Positions 1 through 7,110 of a stretch of DNA of 9,953 nucleotides are shown here, in pieces. The position numbers and the translations under genes were made by a program. Numbering within the stretch: position 1 is the first letter of the stretch; each line of letters starts with the position of its first letter. Under the pieces are notes generated by a model. It ran no database searches. It saw only the letters and a list, made by a program, of their open reading frames with translations, and had not been told where the DNA came from. The DNA is from Planctomycetia bacterium (lineage in GTDB: Bacteria; Planctomycetota; Phycisphaerae; Phycisphaerales; UBA1924), in NCBI GenBank assembly GCA_005776545.1, contig SXOY01000290.1, positions 1 through 9,953 on the forward strand, written 5' to 3'.

Positions 1-1205
1 ACTCCGGCGCTAGTGCGATGAGCAGCGAGCAATGGGCTGGCATTATGCGCGGCGACGAGTCCTACGCGGGCAGCGAGTCCTATTACCGTCTTAAGAACGT
101 TCTTCTCAACATGACCGGTTTCGAACACTTTGTACCGACCCACCAGGGTCGTGCCAGCGAGAGAATCCTCTTTGAACTTGTTGGCGGCAAGGGGAAAGTC
201 GTCCCCAACAACGCACACTTTGATACCACCCGGGCCAATATTGAACATACCGGTGCAGAGGCGATCAACCTGTCTATCCCTGAGGCCAGTGACCCCAAAA
301 ACCGTCACCCATTCAAAGGCAACATGGATGTCGCCGCACTCGATGCACTTATTCACAAGGTGGGGCGCGATTACATACCGCTCGTGATGCTCACAATTAC
401 AAACAACACCAGCGGCGGCCAGCCCGTCAGCATGGAGAACATCCGCGCTGTAAGGGCAGTGTGTGATCGTCACCGTCTGCCCTTCTTTCTTGATGCCTGT
501 CGTTTTGCAGAGAACGCCTGGTTTATTCGCAAGCGTGAGCCGGAGTTCGCAAACACGCCCGTGTCCGAAATTATCCGCGCGATGTTTGAACTTGCTGATG
601 GTGCGACAATCTCCGCGAAAAAAGATGGGCTTGTAAATATCGGTGGCCTGCTTCTCATTCGCGATCAGGGGTTGTTTCAACGTGCATGTAACCTTCTCAT
701 CTTGACCGAGGGATTTGTCACGTACGGCGGCTTGGCTGGGCGGGACCTCGAAGCGATGGCACAGGGCTTCAAGGAAGTAGTGGAAGAAGACTACCTGGGC
801 TACCGAATTCGCAGCGTTGAATATCTGGGTAACAAATTGCTCGATGCTGGAATTCAGATCATCGAACCTCCGGGCGGTCACGCTATTTACATCGATGCCG
901 CTCACTTTGCTCCACATATTCCCGCTGAGAACTACCCAGGCCAGGCCCTGGTCTGCGCCCTCTATCGGGCTGCTGGTATCCGCAGTTGTGAAATTGGAAG
1001 CGTCATGGCCGGACCCCATCGTCGCCCCTCGATGGAATTAGTGAGGCTTGCCATCCCGCGCCGAGTCTACACCCAGAGCCACTTTGACTATGTTGCCGAA
1101 GCCTGCGCCGACACCTTCGCAATGCGGCGTGAACTCAAGGGACTTCGTATTGTCGAAGCACCCGAGGTCCTTCGCCACTTCACAGCGCGATTCGCTGAAC
1201 TCTGA
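1..1205 (+). CDS. tnaA: Tryptophanase (L-tryptophan indole-lyase), 5'-truncated by window edge
   Basis: PLP-dependent beta-elimination enzyme, expected to cleave L-tryptophan to indole, pyruvate and ammonia in the cytosol. About 400 residues are visible, against roughly 470 for the family. The frame is already open at base 3 and reads SGASAMSSEQW, so the ATG at 18 is internal and about 65 N-terminal residues lie outside the window. Numbering from that Met: GDESYAGS (Tyr16), PTHQGR (40-45), HFDTT (Asp69), LDACRFAEN (Asp159, Arg162), SAKKD with the PLP lysine at 202, YGGLAGRD (236-243), VRLAIPRR (342-349) and LRHFTARF (385-392). From memory of the family, Asp69 matches Asp137 and His387 matches His463 of E. 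coli tryptophanase, where tyrosine phenol-lyase has Thr and Phe. EIGS (325-328) is also tryptophanase-like, where tyrosine phenol-lyase has MERG. The LVNIGG after the lysine is more phenol-lyase-like, so activity on tyrosine is not fully excluded. The stop lies 24 bp from the convergent next gene. Confidence 0.9.
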   Translation, partial: SGASAMSSEQWAGIMRGDESYAGSESYYRLKNVLLNMTGFEHFVPTHQGRASERILFELVGGKGKVVPNNAHFDTTRANIEHTGAEAINLSIPEASDPKNRHPFKGNMDVAALDALIHKVGRDYIPLVMLTITNNTSGGQPVSMENIRAVRAVCDRHRLPFFLDACRFAENAWFIRKREPEFANTPVSEIIRAMFELADGATISAKKDGLVNIGGLLLIRDQGLFQRACNLLILTEGFVTYGGLAGRDLEAMAQGFKEVVEEDYLGYRIRSVEYLGNKLLDAGIQIIEPPGGHAIYIDAAHFAPHIPAENYPGQALVCALYRAAGIRSCEIGSVMAGPHRRPSMELVRLAIPRRVYTQSHFDYVAEACADTFAMRRELKGLRIVEAPEVLRHFTARFAEL

Positions 1206-1229
1206 TTTGGCAACTTGTCGCGAGTGAAA

Positions 1230-2753
1230 TCACTGAGCGGTCGCTGTCACTTGTGGATTTCCAATGAGCGATGTTATGACATCCTTCGCGTGATAGGAGA
1301 GTCGATCGTTCGTGATAAACGGTGTGATGCACGCCAGGTCGTTCCCGGCCGTCAGCAGTGGGGGTTCCTCGTACCCATCCGCTCTGCGTTGTCCCAGACC
1401 AATGTTGGCCATGAGCGAATTGCACAGGCATTTGCGGCCAACGGTGTCTTCCAGCTTTCCGCCCTTTTTGACATAATCAGCTTCGGGTTCACCTGGGCAC
1501 CGGTAGCCCACGGTTCCATCTTCCTTGCGATAGGCGCGACGCAAATACCCAAGATCGCAAAGTCGAGGGCGTTCTTTATAGATTCCATCCTCTGACAATG
1601 TACTTTCTAATGTTGCTACCTTGAACGGAAAGCTCGTTGGAGAGGCCGCCGGATCTGTAAAAATATCGCCTTCGCCTCGAACTACAGCCTCCAGGAAGTG
1701 CTTTCGCAACTCCGGTTCAAGTCCAGATTCCGCGCAGAACGCAAATGCGGTTCCTACTTGAATTCCGTGTGCCCCAACGCTAATCGCCTCTTCAAATTTC
1801 TGCCGTGTGGCAAAACCGCCAGCAAGCCAGAATGGCACGCCTAATGCCGCCATATCAGCCATATTCACTTCATCGCGTTCACCGTAGATCGGTTCGCCAC
1901 GAACAGAAAGCTGTTGAACTCCGCGTGGTGGTGCGTTGTGGCCGCCAGCGATTGGTGCTTCAACAACGAATCCGTCAATTCCGCCGGGTGCTTTCTTGAG
2001 AAGTGCTCGTGCCAGAGTGACGGACGACACGATCGCAAGAAATCGGGGACGCTTAAGCACGGGCGCATCAACTGCTCCCTCTGCCTTCCAAAGTGGCATC
2101 GGGTCAAACGTCAAGAAATATTTCTGGTCACCAGCGTCCAAGACATCCAGTGTCATGCTCACATCTTTGTGATCGGTCAATCGGTCCAAGACACCGGGAA
2201 CTTCGCCGGGAATACCTGCTCCCATCAATACGACATCGACTCCTGCTAGCATCGCCCCATAAAGGCTCGGTAGGGTCGGAAACTGTATTTTGTGTAAGTA
2301 ATTAATCCCGACAACCCCGCTGTGTCCTTCCTTGGCGAGGTACACCTCTACGAAATTCGCGATGACAATCAGCCATTCCCGCTCGGGAGTCAATTTTGCT
2401 CGGGGCAGGGGCGCAAGCTTAAATCGTTGACCGATGCCGCCGCCGCTCGTCTCTAATTCAGCATCTGAGTTCTCAGCATCGCAAGATGTCTCTGCCACAT
2501 TCAGTTTCGTTGATTCTGCGCAAAAGTACCGCTTAAGCACACGTTCAACAGGACCCTGTATCGGAAACGCCGCCAAAGCTCGCCGCACATGACCATCCGG
2601 ATCGCCACCTCCAAGCCGCCGAACCAGAATGGTGTCCAAAGCGGTGCCGGAAACTACGCCGAGTTGACCTTGTAGTGATACCTCGCGGGCGAGAACCCAT
2701 CCCGAAACTCCAACCCCCATCCCGCCCTGAATCAACCGTGGCAGCATCAACAT
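1230..2753 (-). CDS. Nitronate monooxygenase / 2-nitropropane dioxygenase family FMN protein, extended form
   Basis: TIM-barrel FMN oxidoreductase of 507 residues, clearly longer than the roughly 320-350 of ordinary nitronate monooxygenases. Counting from the ATG at 2753: an N-terminal FMN-site segment LPRLIQGGMGVGVSGW (4-19); a Ser/Glu-rich insertion with two Cys (about 75-110); a barrel segment with LYGAMLAGVDVVLMGAGIP (164-182); AGGHN (269-273) with the conserved His at 272; WLAGG (309-313); and GIQVGTAFAF (330-339), which resembles the flavin-phosphate site. The last 110 residues go beyond the minimal enzyme and carry Cys399, Cys419, Cys442 and Cys444. The fold also resembles FabK- and PfaD-type enoyl reductases, so the substrate is unproven. 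I chose the ATG at 2753 over the in-frame GTG at 2807 because AAGGA sits 4 nt upstream and homology begins at once; the longer form would also start right beside a -10-like hexamer. No signal peptide, so cytosolic. No ACP, PKS or nitroalkane-related neighbour hints at the substrate. Confidence 0.85.
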   Translation of the reverse strand: MLMLPRLIQGGMGVGVSGWVLAREVSLQGQLGVVSGTALDTILVRRLGGGDPDGHVRRALAAFPIQGPVERVLKRYFCAESTKLNVAETSCDAENSDAELETSGGGIGQRFKLAPLPRAKLTPEREWLIVIANFVEVYLAKEGHSGVVGINYLHKIQFPTLPSLYGAMLAGVDVVLMGAGIPGEVPGVLDRLTDHKDVSMTLDVLDAGDQKYFLTFDPMPLWKAEGAVDAPVLKRPRFLAIVSSVTLARALLKKAPGGIDGFVVEAPIAGGHNAPPRGVQQLSVRGEPIYGERDEVNMADMAALGVPFWLAGGFATRQKFEEAISVGAHGIQVGTAFAFCAESGLEPELRKHFLEAVVRGEGDIFTDPAASPTSFPFKVATLESTLSEDGIYKERPRLCDLGYLRRAYRKEDGTVGYRCPGEPEADYVKKGGKLEDTVGRKCLCNSLMANIGLGQRRADGYEEPPLLTAGNDLACITPFITNDRLSYHAKDVITSLIGNPQVTATAQ

Positions 2754-2756
2754 TAC

Positions 2757-2765
2757 TTCCTTCTT
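2757..2765 (-). promoter_or_regulatory. Shine-Dalgarno that sets the nitronate monooxygenase start
   Basis: On the minus strand the bases read AAGAAGGAA, ending 3 nt before the ATG at 2753; the core AAGGA lies 4 nt from it. The alternative GTG start at 2807 has no comparable purine run. This supports a 507-residue protein rather than 525. Confidence 0.7.
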
Positions 2766-2807
2766 TACTTGCGCCCTCCAATGGAGTGCCGCAGAACCTG
2801 TTTTCAC

Positions 2808-2813
2808 AGTATA
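2808..2813 (-). promoter_or_regulatory. Possible -10 element for the nitronate monooxygenase gene
   Basis: The minus strand reads TATACT here, five of six matches to the sigma-70 -10 consensus, preceded by AT-rich sequence. Transcription would start about 48 nt before the ATG at 2753. No good -35 hexamer sits at the right distance; the best nearby TTGCCA and TTGGAC are 23 or more bp away. The call rests on the -10 alone. Confidence 0.25.
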
Positions 2814-2970
2814 GGCGCATAGTTAAGGATAAACCGGTCCAAATATAGTTAATTGGCAAGCTCGCGATTCGTTAATAAAAACAACCATGCACGTTCGGCT
2901 CAGGATTGGATGCTAATTCGAAAACAAACGTGATGAGTAACAGGATTATCCCAAATCTCGTTATAAGGCC

Positions 2971-3906
2971 TCAGACATCGCACAAAATAACTGCATCTTT
3001 GAGCGATTCGACGCCCGGTTTCTTAGGCATGAATTCCTGCCCCAGATAGCCCGTATACCCGCTTCTTACTATTGCCTCGCAAATCGCCTTGTAGTTCAGT
3101 TCCTGATCGTCATCAAGGTCGCGTCGCCCCGGGTTGCCCGCTGTATGATAATGGGCAATGTACTTACCATGGTCAGTAATGGTCCGAATCACATCCCCTT
3201 CCATGATTTGCATGTGATAGATGTCGTACAACAGCCGGAATCGATCTGAACCAACTTCTTTCACTAGGTCCACGCCCCACGGGGTTCTGTCGCACATGTA
3301 GTCGCCATGATCAATCTTGGAGTTCAGCAGCTCCATTATAATCGTGACGCCTGCTGCCTCTGCGATCGGCGTGACTCGCTTGAGCGCAGTTGCACAGTTC
3401 TTCAATCCCTCACCATCAGCCATGCCTTTGCGATTGCCGCTGAACACGATCATGTTTGGGATGCCCGCCTTTTTTACCAGCGGCAACAAGCGTTCGCATT
3501 CCTTTTCAAACGCCGCATGTGATTCTACTCGATTGATCCCGTCTCGAATAGTGGTGGGGCCATTAGCAACTGCACACGTCAAACCGAACTTCGCTGGCAC
3601 CGACCACTCTTTTTCACCCAGGAGTTCAACTGATTTCATCCCCAGACCTGCCGCGGAACGCGACAATTCTTCGAGCGGAATCGAATTGAAACACCACCGA
3701 CAAACTGATTGTTTGAGTTTTCCTTTGAGTTTCATGGGCTTGATTGTTGTCGGCTCGTCGCTGGGGACCAAGTCCGGTTTCTTTGGAAGCGGAAACTTGT
3801 TAGGATCCCTGGGGAAACTCGGTAGGTCCGCTGGCGGATCACCCGCCGCAGTCGCTCCTGCTGCTGCCGCTGCCATCGATGCCGCCAAAAAGTCGCGACG
3901 ATTCAT
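2971..3906 (-). CDS. Tat-exported hydroxypyruvate-isomerase-like TIM-barrel protein (xylose isomerase-like superfamily)
   Basis: A 311-residue protein with a Tat signal: NRRDFL at 2-7, then an Ala-rich hydrophobic stretch to about 21. A Pro/Lys-rich linker (about 24-60) leads to the barrel. Likely divalent-metal ligands are Glu192 (MELLN), Asp228 (LLYDIYH), His254 (HYHTAGNPGRRD, 252-263) and Glu291 (GQEFMP). The HxxxAGxPGR stretch followed by ELNY is characteristic of hydroxypyruvate isomerase (Hyi) relatives; from memory the position of His254 is usually Gln there, so the third ligand may differ. The fold isomerises or epimerises small sugars and keto acids. With an export signal and a place next to two exported dehydrogenases and a fucosidase, it more likely acts on sugars outside the cytoplasm than on cytosolic hydroxypyruvate. 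GGAG lies 7 nt before the ATG. It is last in the operon, 65 bp after the preceding gene. Fold call firm; substrate unknown. Confidence 0.82.
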   Translation of the reverse strand: MNRRDFLAASMAAAAAGATAAGDPPADLPSFPRDPNKFPLPKKPDLVPSDEPTTIKPMKLKGKLKQSVCRWCFNSIPLEELSRSAAGLGMKSVELLGEKEWSVPAKFGLTCAVANGPTTIRDGINRVESHAAFEKECERLLPLVKKAGIPNMIVFSGNRKGMADGEGLKNCATALKRVTPIAEAAGVTIIMELLNSKIDHGDYMCDRTPWGVDLVKEVGSDRFRLLYDIYHMQIMEGDVIRTITDHGKYIAHYHTAGNPGRRDLDDDQELNYKAICEAIVRSGYTGYLGQEFMPKKPGVESLKDAVILCDV

Positions 3907-3971
3907 GTCTTCACTCCGCTACGAAATACAACCCCTTCGAATCATAAATCCGAGATCAATCTGAACAGGCC

Positions 3972-5285
3972 TCAGATCAGTGGCGTCTTGCCCGGAACCG
4001 CGACTTCACCAACTGGATATGCACCCAGCTCATACTTGCTTGGCGACAGATCCAGTTTGGAATTCAATGCGTGTTCCCAGGTCACCACCTTGCCGGTGTA
4101 TGCCGCCATACGTCCCATGATTGCAGTCAATGTCGATTCGGCAATTCGCTGTCCTTCATTCAGTGGCTTGCCGCTGATAATCCCGTCCATGAAATCAACG
4201 TGCTCTTGGCGATAAGGATTTGGGTTCTTGCCGCCGAATTTCCAAGCTCCAGGTCCGGTGAATTCGGCTCGTCCCGGCGAGAGTGAAGCGTTGCCCTTGG
4301 TCCCATGTGCAAACTCTTCAACTCGATCTACACAACCTTCAATCTGCCGGCAATAAGAATGCCCCATCACTCCGCCAGGATACTCATATTCAACTGCGAA
4401 GTGGTCGAATATGTGTCCATATTCTGGCGCGGTGCGGACTTGCCGCCCACCCATCGCCCAGCACTTTACCGGTGTCGCACCAATGACCCAATTCATGATA
4501 TCGATGTTGTGCACGTGCTGCTCAACGATGTGATCGCCCGAAAGCCATGTGAAATACAGCCAGTTACGGAGCTGCCATTCCATATCCGACTGACCGGGCT
4601 GCTGCTTGTTGACCCACAGCCCGCCCTGATTCCAATAGCATCGCGCTTCAACAACATCGCCAATTGCTCCATCGCGGATCTTCGCAATCGCTTCCAGATA
4701 CGAATTCTGATGACGCCGTTGCGTGCCGCAGACAATCGAGAGGTTCTTTTCTTTCGCCAGCTTGCTTGCTTCCATCACCTTGCGAATACCAGCGGGATCA
4801 ACCGCGACAGGTTTCTCAATAAATGCGTGTTTTCCAGCTCGAATGGCCGCTTCAAGGTGCATTGGCCGGAAGTGGGGGCACGTCGCTGCAATCACGATAT
4901 CGACACCTGAATCAATCACTTTCTGGTAGGCATCAAAACCAGTGAATTGCCGCTCTGCTGTCACGTTCACGCGTGATGCCAGTTCAGCCTCGCCCTTCAG
5001 GCTGCTCAAGGACCCACTCACGCGATCCTGAAACATATCGCCCATCGACCACAATTCAACATCTGGCGACGCTGACAGAATATCCGCCGCCGCTCCGGTT
5101 CCGCGGCCGCCACACCCGATCAATCCCACTTTCATCTTTCCAACGGCATTATGAACCGCGGGCAATGCTGCTGGTAATGTAGTGTGAACCGGCGCAACCG
5201 CGTTCACAATCAGCGGAACTCCAGCGGCCGCGGCAGTCGCGGCAAGAAAACTTCTGCGTGTGATAGTGGATGATTCGTCGCGCAT
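3972..5285 (-). CDS. Tat-exported Gfo/Idh/MocA family oxidoreductase (first paralogue)
   Basis: A 437-residue NAD(P)-fold protein. The N-terminus has a Tat motif, TRRSFLAA (9-16), then a hydrophobic Ala/Val run to about 31; there is no lipobox Cys, so the mature protein is probably soluble in the periplasm. The Rossmann glycine motif GLIGCGGRGTG is at 54-64, and the family signature EKPVAVDP at 157-164. The substrate-side motif GDHIVEQHVHNID is at 250-262, with His257, His259 and Asp262 as candidate catalytic or sugar-binding residues. Family members oxidise sugars or inositols with NAD(P), or, in the GH109 branch, hydrolyse N-acetylgalactosaminides by a redox-assisted mechanism; GH109 activity is a real alternative. 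A Tat-exported member would carry tightly bound cofactor. GGAG lies 5 nt before the ATG, and the fucosidase stop is 13 bp upstream. It is clearly related to the oxidoreductase at 7111-8466. Confidence 0.87.
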   Translation of the reverse strand: MRDESSTITRRSFLAATAAAAGVPLIVNAVAPVHTTLPAALPAVHNAVGKMKVGLIGCGGRGTGAAADILSASPDVELWSMGDMFQDRVSGSLSSLKGEAELASRVNVTAERQFTGFDAYQKVIDSGVDIVIAATCPHFRPMHLEAAIRAGKHAFIEKPVAVDPAGIRKVMEASKLAKEKNLSIVCGTQRRHQNSYLEAIAKIRDGAIGDVVEARCYWNQGGLWVNKQQPGQSDMEWQLRNWLYFTWLSGDHIVEQHVHNIDIMNWVIGATPVKCWAMGGRQVRTAPEYGHIFDHFAVEYEYPGGVMGHSYCRQIEGCVDRVEEFAHGTKGNASLSPGRAEFTGPGAWKFGGKNPNPYRQEHVDFMDGIISGKPLNEGQRIAESTLTAIMGRMAAYTGKVVTWEHALNSKLDLSPSKYELGAYPVGEVAVPGKTPLI

Positions 5286-5298
5286 AAAAACTCCAGTC

Positions 5299-7092
5299 TT
5301 ACTTGAGTGGTGAAAGCTTGATTCGACGCAGGTTCATGAGAGGCTTAGCGAGTGGCTGTGCAGGACTGACGGAAACAGCAGTCGGCACATCAGTTTGCAA
5401 ACTTGCAATTCCAACGTACACACGTTGATAATCGCCCCAGCCCTTGGTCGCGGGCACAACAAAATCAATTTTCTGGCCGCCAATGTCGATGGAAGCACGC
5501 TGACCGGCGGATGCTGGCTCAGCCGAAATCTCCAGTTCTATTTTAAACTGACCGGCGGCAGAAGAAAGAAGTGTCCATGTCGCAGTGTCGGAATCGCCCT
5601 GCCAGAACCCAAGATTGTAATTGGGACCGTGCTCAGCATGAATGTCCGTGCCTGAAAGCGTCGCATCAATTGCGTCGAGCGAAATCACGCCGTCTTCTCC
5701 CCAGGCCACGCCGAGCGAAGCTGCACGCGGAGGAGCATCAAATTCTGCAATAATCACGCTCGATGGCGGCGTGGGTGCATCTTTGGGAATTAGCAGCGTT
5801 GTCCAATTTGGGGAAGTTTCAATTCCCAGCTTGGTCTTTGAATCAACGAGTAGACTTGCGCTGCGAATTGGAGTGAGCAGGCCGGGAATTCGCAATTTTC
5901 CATCTTTCGGCCAGTCAAACACATGCAAGTACAGTCGATTGCCGTTGGCAGTGCAACGACCCCAGGTCATTCGTCCGATCGGGCTTGCATCAGTTCCATA
6001 GATTGCTTCGTGATTTACTTTCATCCACCGACCCATCGCCGCCATGCGCTCCACGCTTGCAGGAGGGATTTCGCCAAGAGCGGTGGGGCCGACATTGAGG
6101 AGGAAATTGCCGCCTTTACTGGCGATATCCACGAGCATCTGAATCAACTTGGTATCAGATTTCCAGTTGTGGTCATCCGTCTTGAATCCCCACGTATCGT
6201 TCATCGTCATGCAGGTTTCCCAGTCATTGGGAAGTCCGCGTGCAGGTATCTCCTGCTCTGGTGTGTCGTAATCTCCAGCACCCTGATAGGCGCTGTGACC
6301 TTCCATCCCCGCGCGAGCTTTGCCAACGCGGTTGTTGATGATGATGTCAGGTTTGATCGAGCGGCAGTACGCTTCGAGTGCGACACCTTCTTCTTCTGTC
6401 CAGATTTCCGGCCATTCACCATCAAACCACAACGCGCCGATGTCTCCATATCGAGTCAGCAGTTCTTTGAGTTGCCCGCGCATGTACTGGTTGTATTCCG
6501 GCAGTCCTTCCCTTGTGAATTTGGGATGGTGCCAGTCCATGATCGAATGGTAAAAACAGAGCCTGACGCCCTGCTCTTTGCAGGCTTTTGCCAGTTCATC
6601 CAATGGGTCGCGTCCAAACGGTGTGCGATCGGCAATGTCCCAATCCGAAGTTGTCGAATTGAAAAGTGCAAACCCATCGTGGTGTTTACTGGTGATCACA
6701 ATGTACTTGCAGCCAGCATCCTTAGCAATCCGAACCCATTCCGAAGCGTTGTAGTTGACTGGGTTAAACTGCTTTGCGAGCGGCTCATACTCCGGAACCG
6801 GGATCTTTGCCGTATACATAATCCACTCGCCGGCGCTTGGCACAGGCTTTCCATTCCAGTTTCCTGCCGCGACCGCATAAACCCCCCAGTGGACAAACAT
6901 CCCAAAACGAGCTTCTCGCCACCATTCCATTCGCTTGTCATGCGCAGCGCCCTTTGACACGCGCTCAATCTGAACCGGCCCCGTGATATGGGACGTGATA
7001 TGAGACTCGCGCCAACTGCTCGCTTGCTTGCTCTCGCACCCAATCGCAAACACGCTTCCCACACACGCTATCACTGCCCACTCTTTTGACAT
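5299..7092 (-). CDS. Lipoprotein alpha-L-fucosidase, GH29, with C-terminal accessory domain
   Basis: Retaining glycosidase that removes terminal alpha-L-fucose from glycans; 597 residues. A short lipoprotein signal ends in FAIGC, giving a lipidated Cys19 and probable membrane anchoring. The GH29 barrel starts with MEWWREARFGMFVHWG (55-70) and continues with SKHHDGFALF (135-144), YHSIMDWHHP (181-190) and LWFDGEW (221-227). Asp224 is the likely nucleophile. The acid/base is probably a Glu in the 279-292 region, but I cannot assign it. GGNFLLNVGPTALGEIPP (327-344) is another typical family stretch. After a beta-sandwich region (about 375-450) comes an extra domain of about 130 residues (465-597) with Trp, Gly and Asp-rich strands that looks like a carbohydrate-binding or DUF5077-like module; I cannot name it with certainty. 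AGAGG precedes the ATG by about 8 nt. It sits between two oxidoreductase paralogues, which suggests fucosylated glycans as operon substrate. Confidence 0.93.
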   Translation of the reverse strand: MSKEWAVIACVGSVFAIGCESKQASSWRESHITSHITGPVQIERVSKGAAHDKRMEWWREARFGMFVHWGVYAVAAGNWNGKPVPSAGEWIMYTAKIPVPEYEPLAKQFNPVNYNASEWVRIAKDAGCKYIVITSKHHDGFALFNSTTSDWDIADRTPFGRDPLDELAKACKEQGVRLCFYHSIMDWHHPKFTREGLPEYNQYMRGQLKELLTRYGDIGALWFDGEWPEIWTEEEGVALEAYCRSIKPDIIINNRVGKARAGMEGHSAYQGAGDYDTPEQEIPARGLPNDWETCMTMNDTWGFKTDDHNWKSDTKLIQMLVDIASKGGNFLLNVGPTALGEIPPASVERMAAMGRWMKVNHEAIYGTDASPIGRMTWGRCTANGNRLYLHVFDWPKDGKLRIPGLLTPIRSASLLVDSKTKLGIETSPNWTTLLIPKDAPTPPSSVIIAEFDAPPRAASLGVAWGEDGVISLDAIDATLSGTDIHAEHGPNYNLGFWQGDSDTATWTLLSSAAGQFKIELEISAEPASAGQRASIDIGGQKIDFVVPATKGWGDYQRVYVGIASLQTDVPTAVSVSPAQPLAKPLMNLRRIKLSPLK

Positions 7093-7110
7093 GCGATGCC
7101 TCTCTTTGAC

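Larger units (their letters stand above)
2754..2970. other. Intergenic region between the isomerase-like gene and the nitronate monooxygenase gene
   Basis: This 217-bp gap is visibly richer in A and T than the flanking genes, as expected of a promoter region. It is the longest non-coding stretch in the window. I see no credible ORF, tRNA, riboswitch or rho-independent terminator in it; the only palindrome after the upstream stop is a GGAT/ATCC pair too short to form a hairpin. It probably separates the five-gene operon from the nitronate monooxygenase transcript, but read-through cannot be excluded. Confidence 0.6.

Noticed and set aside
1215..1595. Plus-strand ORF (126 codons) after tnaA
   Set aside because: Antisense to the C-terminal part of the nitronate monooxygenase, with no ribosome site or family resemblance.
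2754..2807. N-terminal extension of the nitronate monooxygenase from a GTG at 2807
   Set aside because: AAGGA directly before the ATG at 2753 and the onset of family similarity there favour the shorter protein; the GTG abuts a -10-like hexamer.
3317..3964. Plus-strand ORF (215 codons) opposite the isomerase-like gene
   Set aside because: It is fully antisense to a gene with clear TIM-barrel motifs, and its composition (Ala and Pro runs opposite the Tat signal) is what a shadow frame gives.
2966..3976. The same bases (GGCCTCAGA) at two successive stop codons, near 2968 and 3968
   Set aside because: A 9-bp match at two sites is most likely chance; the sequences on either side do not match, so it is not a repeat or attachment site.
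4305..4910. Plus-strand ORF (201 codons) opposite the first Gfo/Idh gene
   Set aside because: Antisense shadow inside a clear Gfo/Idh reading frame; no motif of its own.
5923..6957. Long plus-strand ORF (344 codons) opposite the fucosidase
   Set aside because: It lies wholly inside a well-supported GH29 gene, has no recognisable domain and no ribosome site. Long antisense frames are common opposite genes with this codon use.
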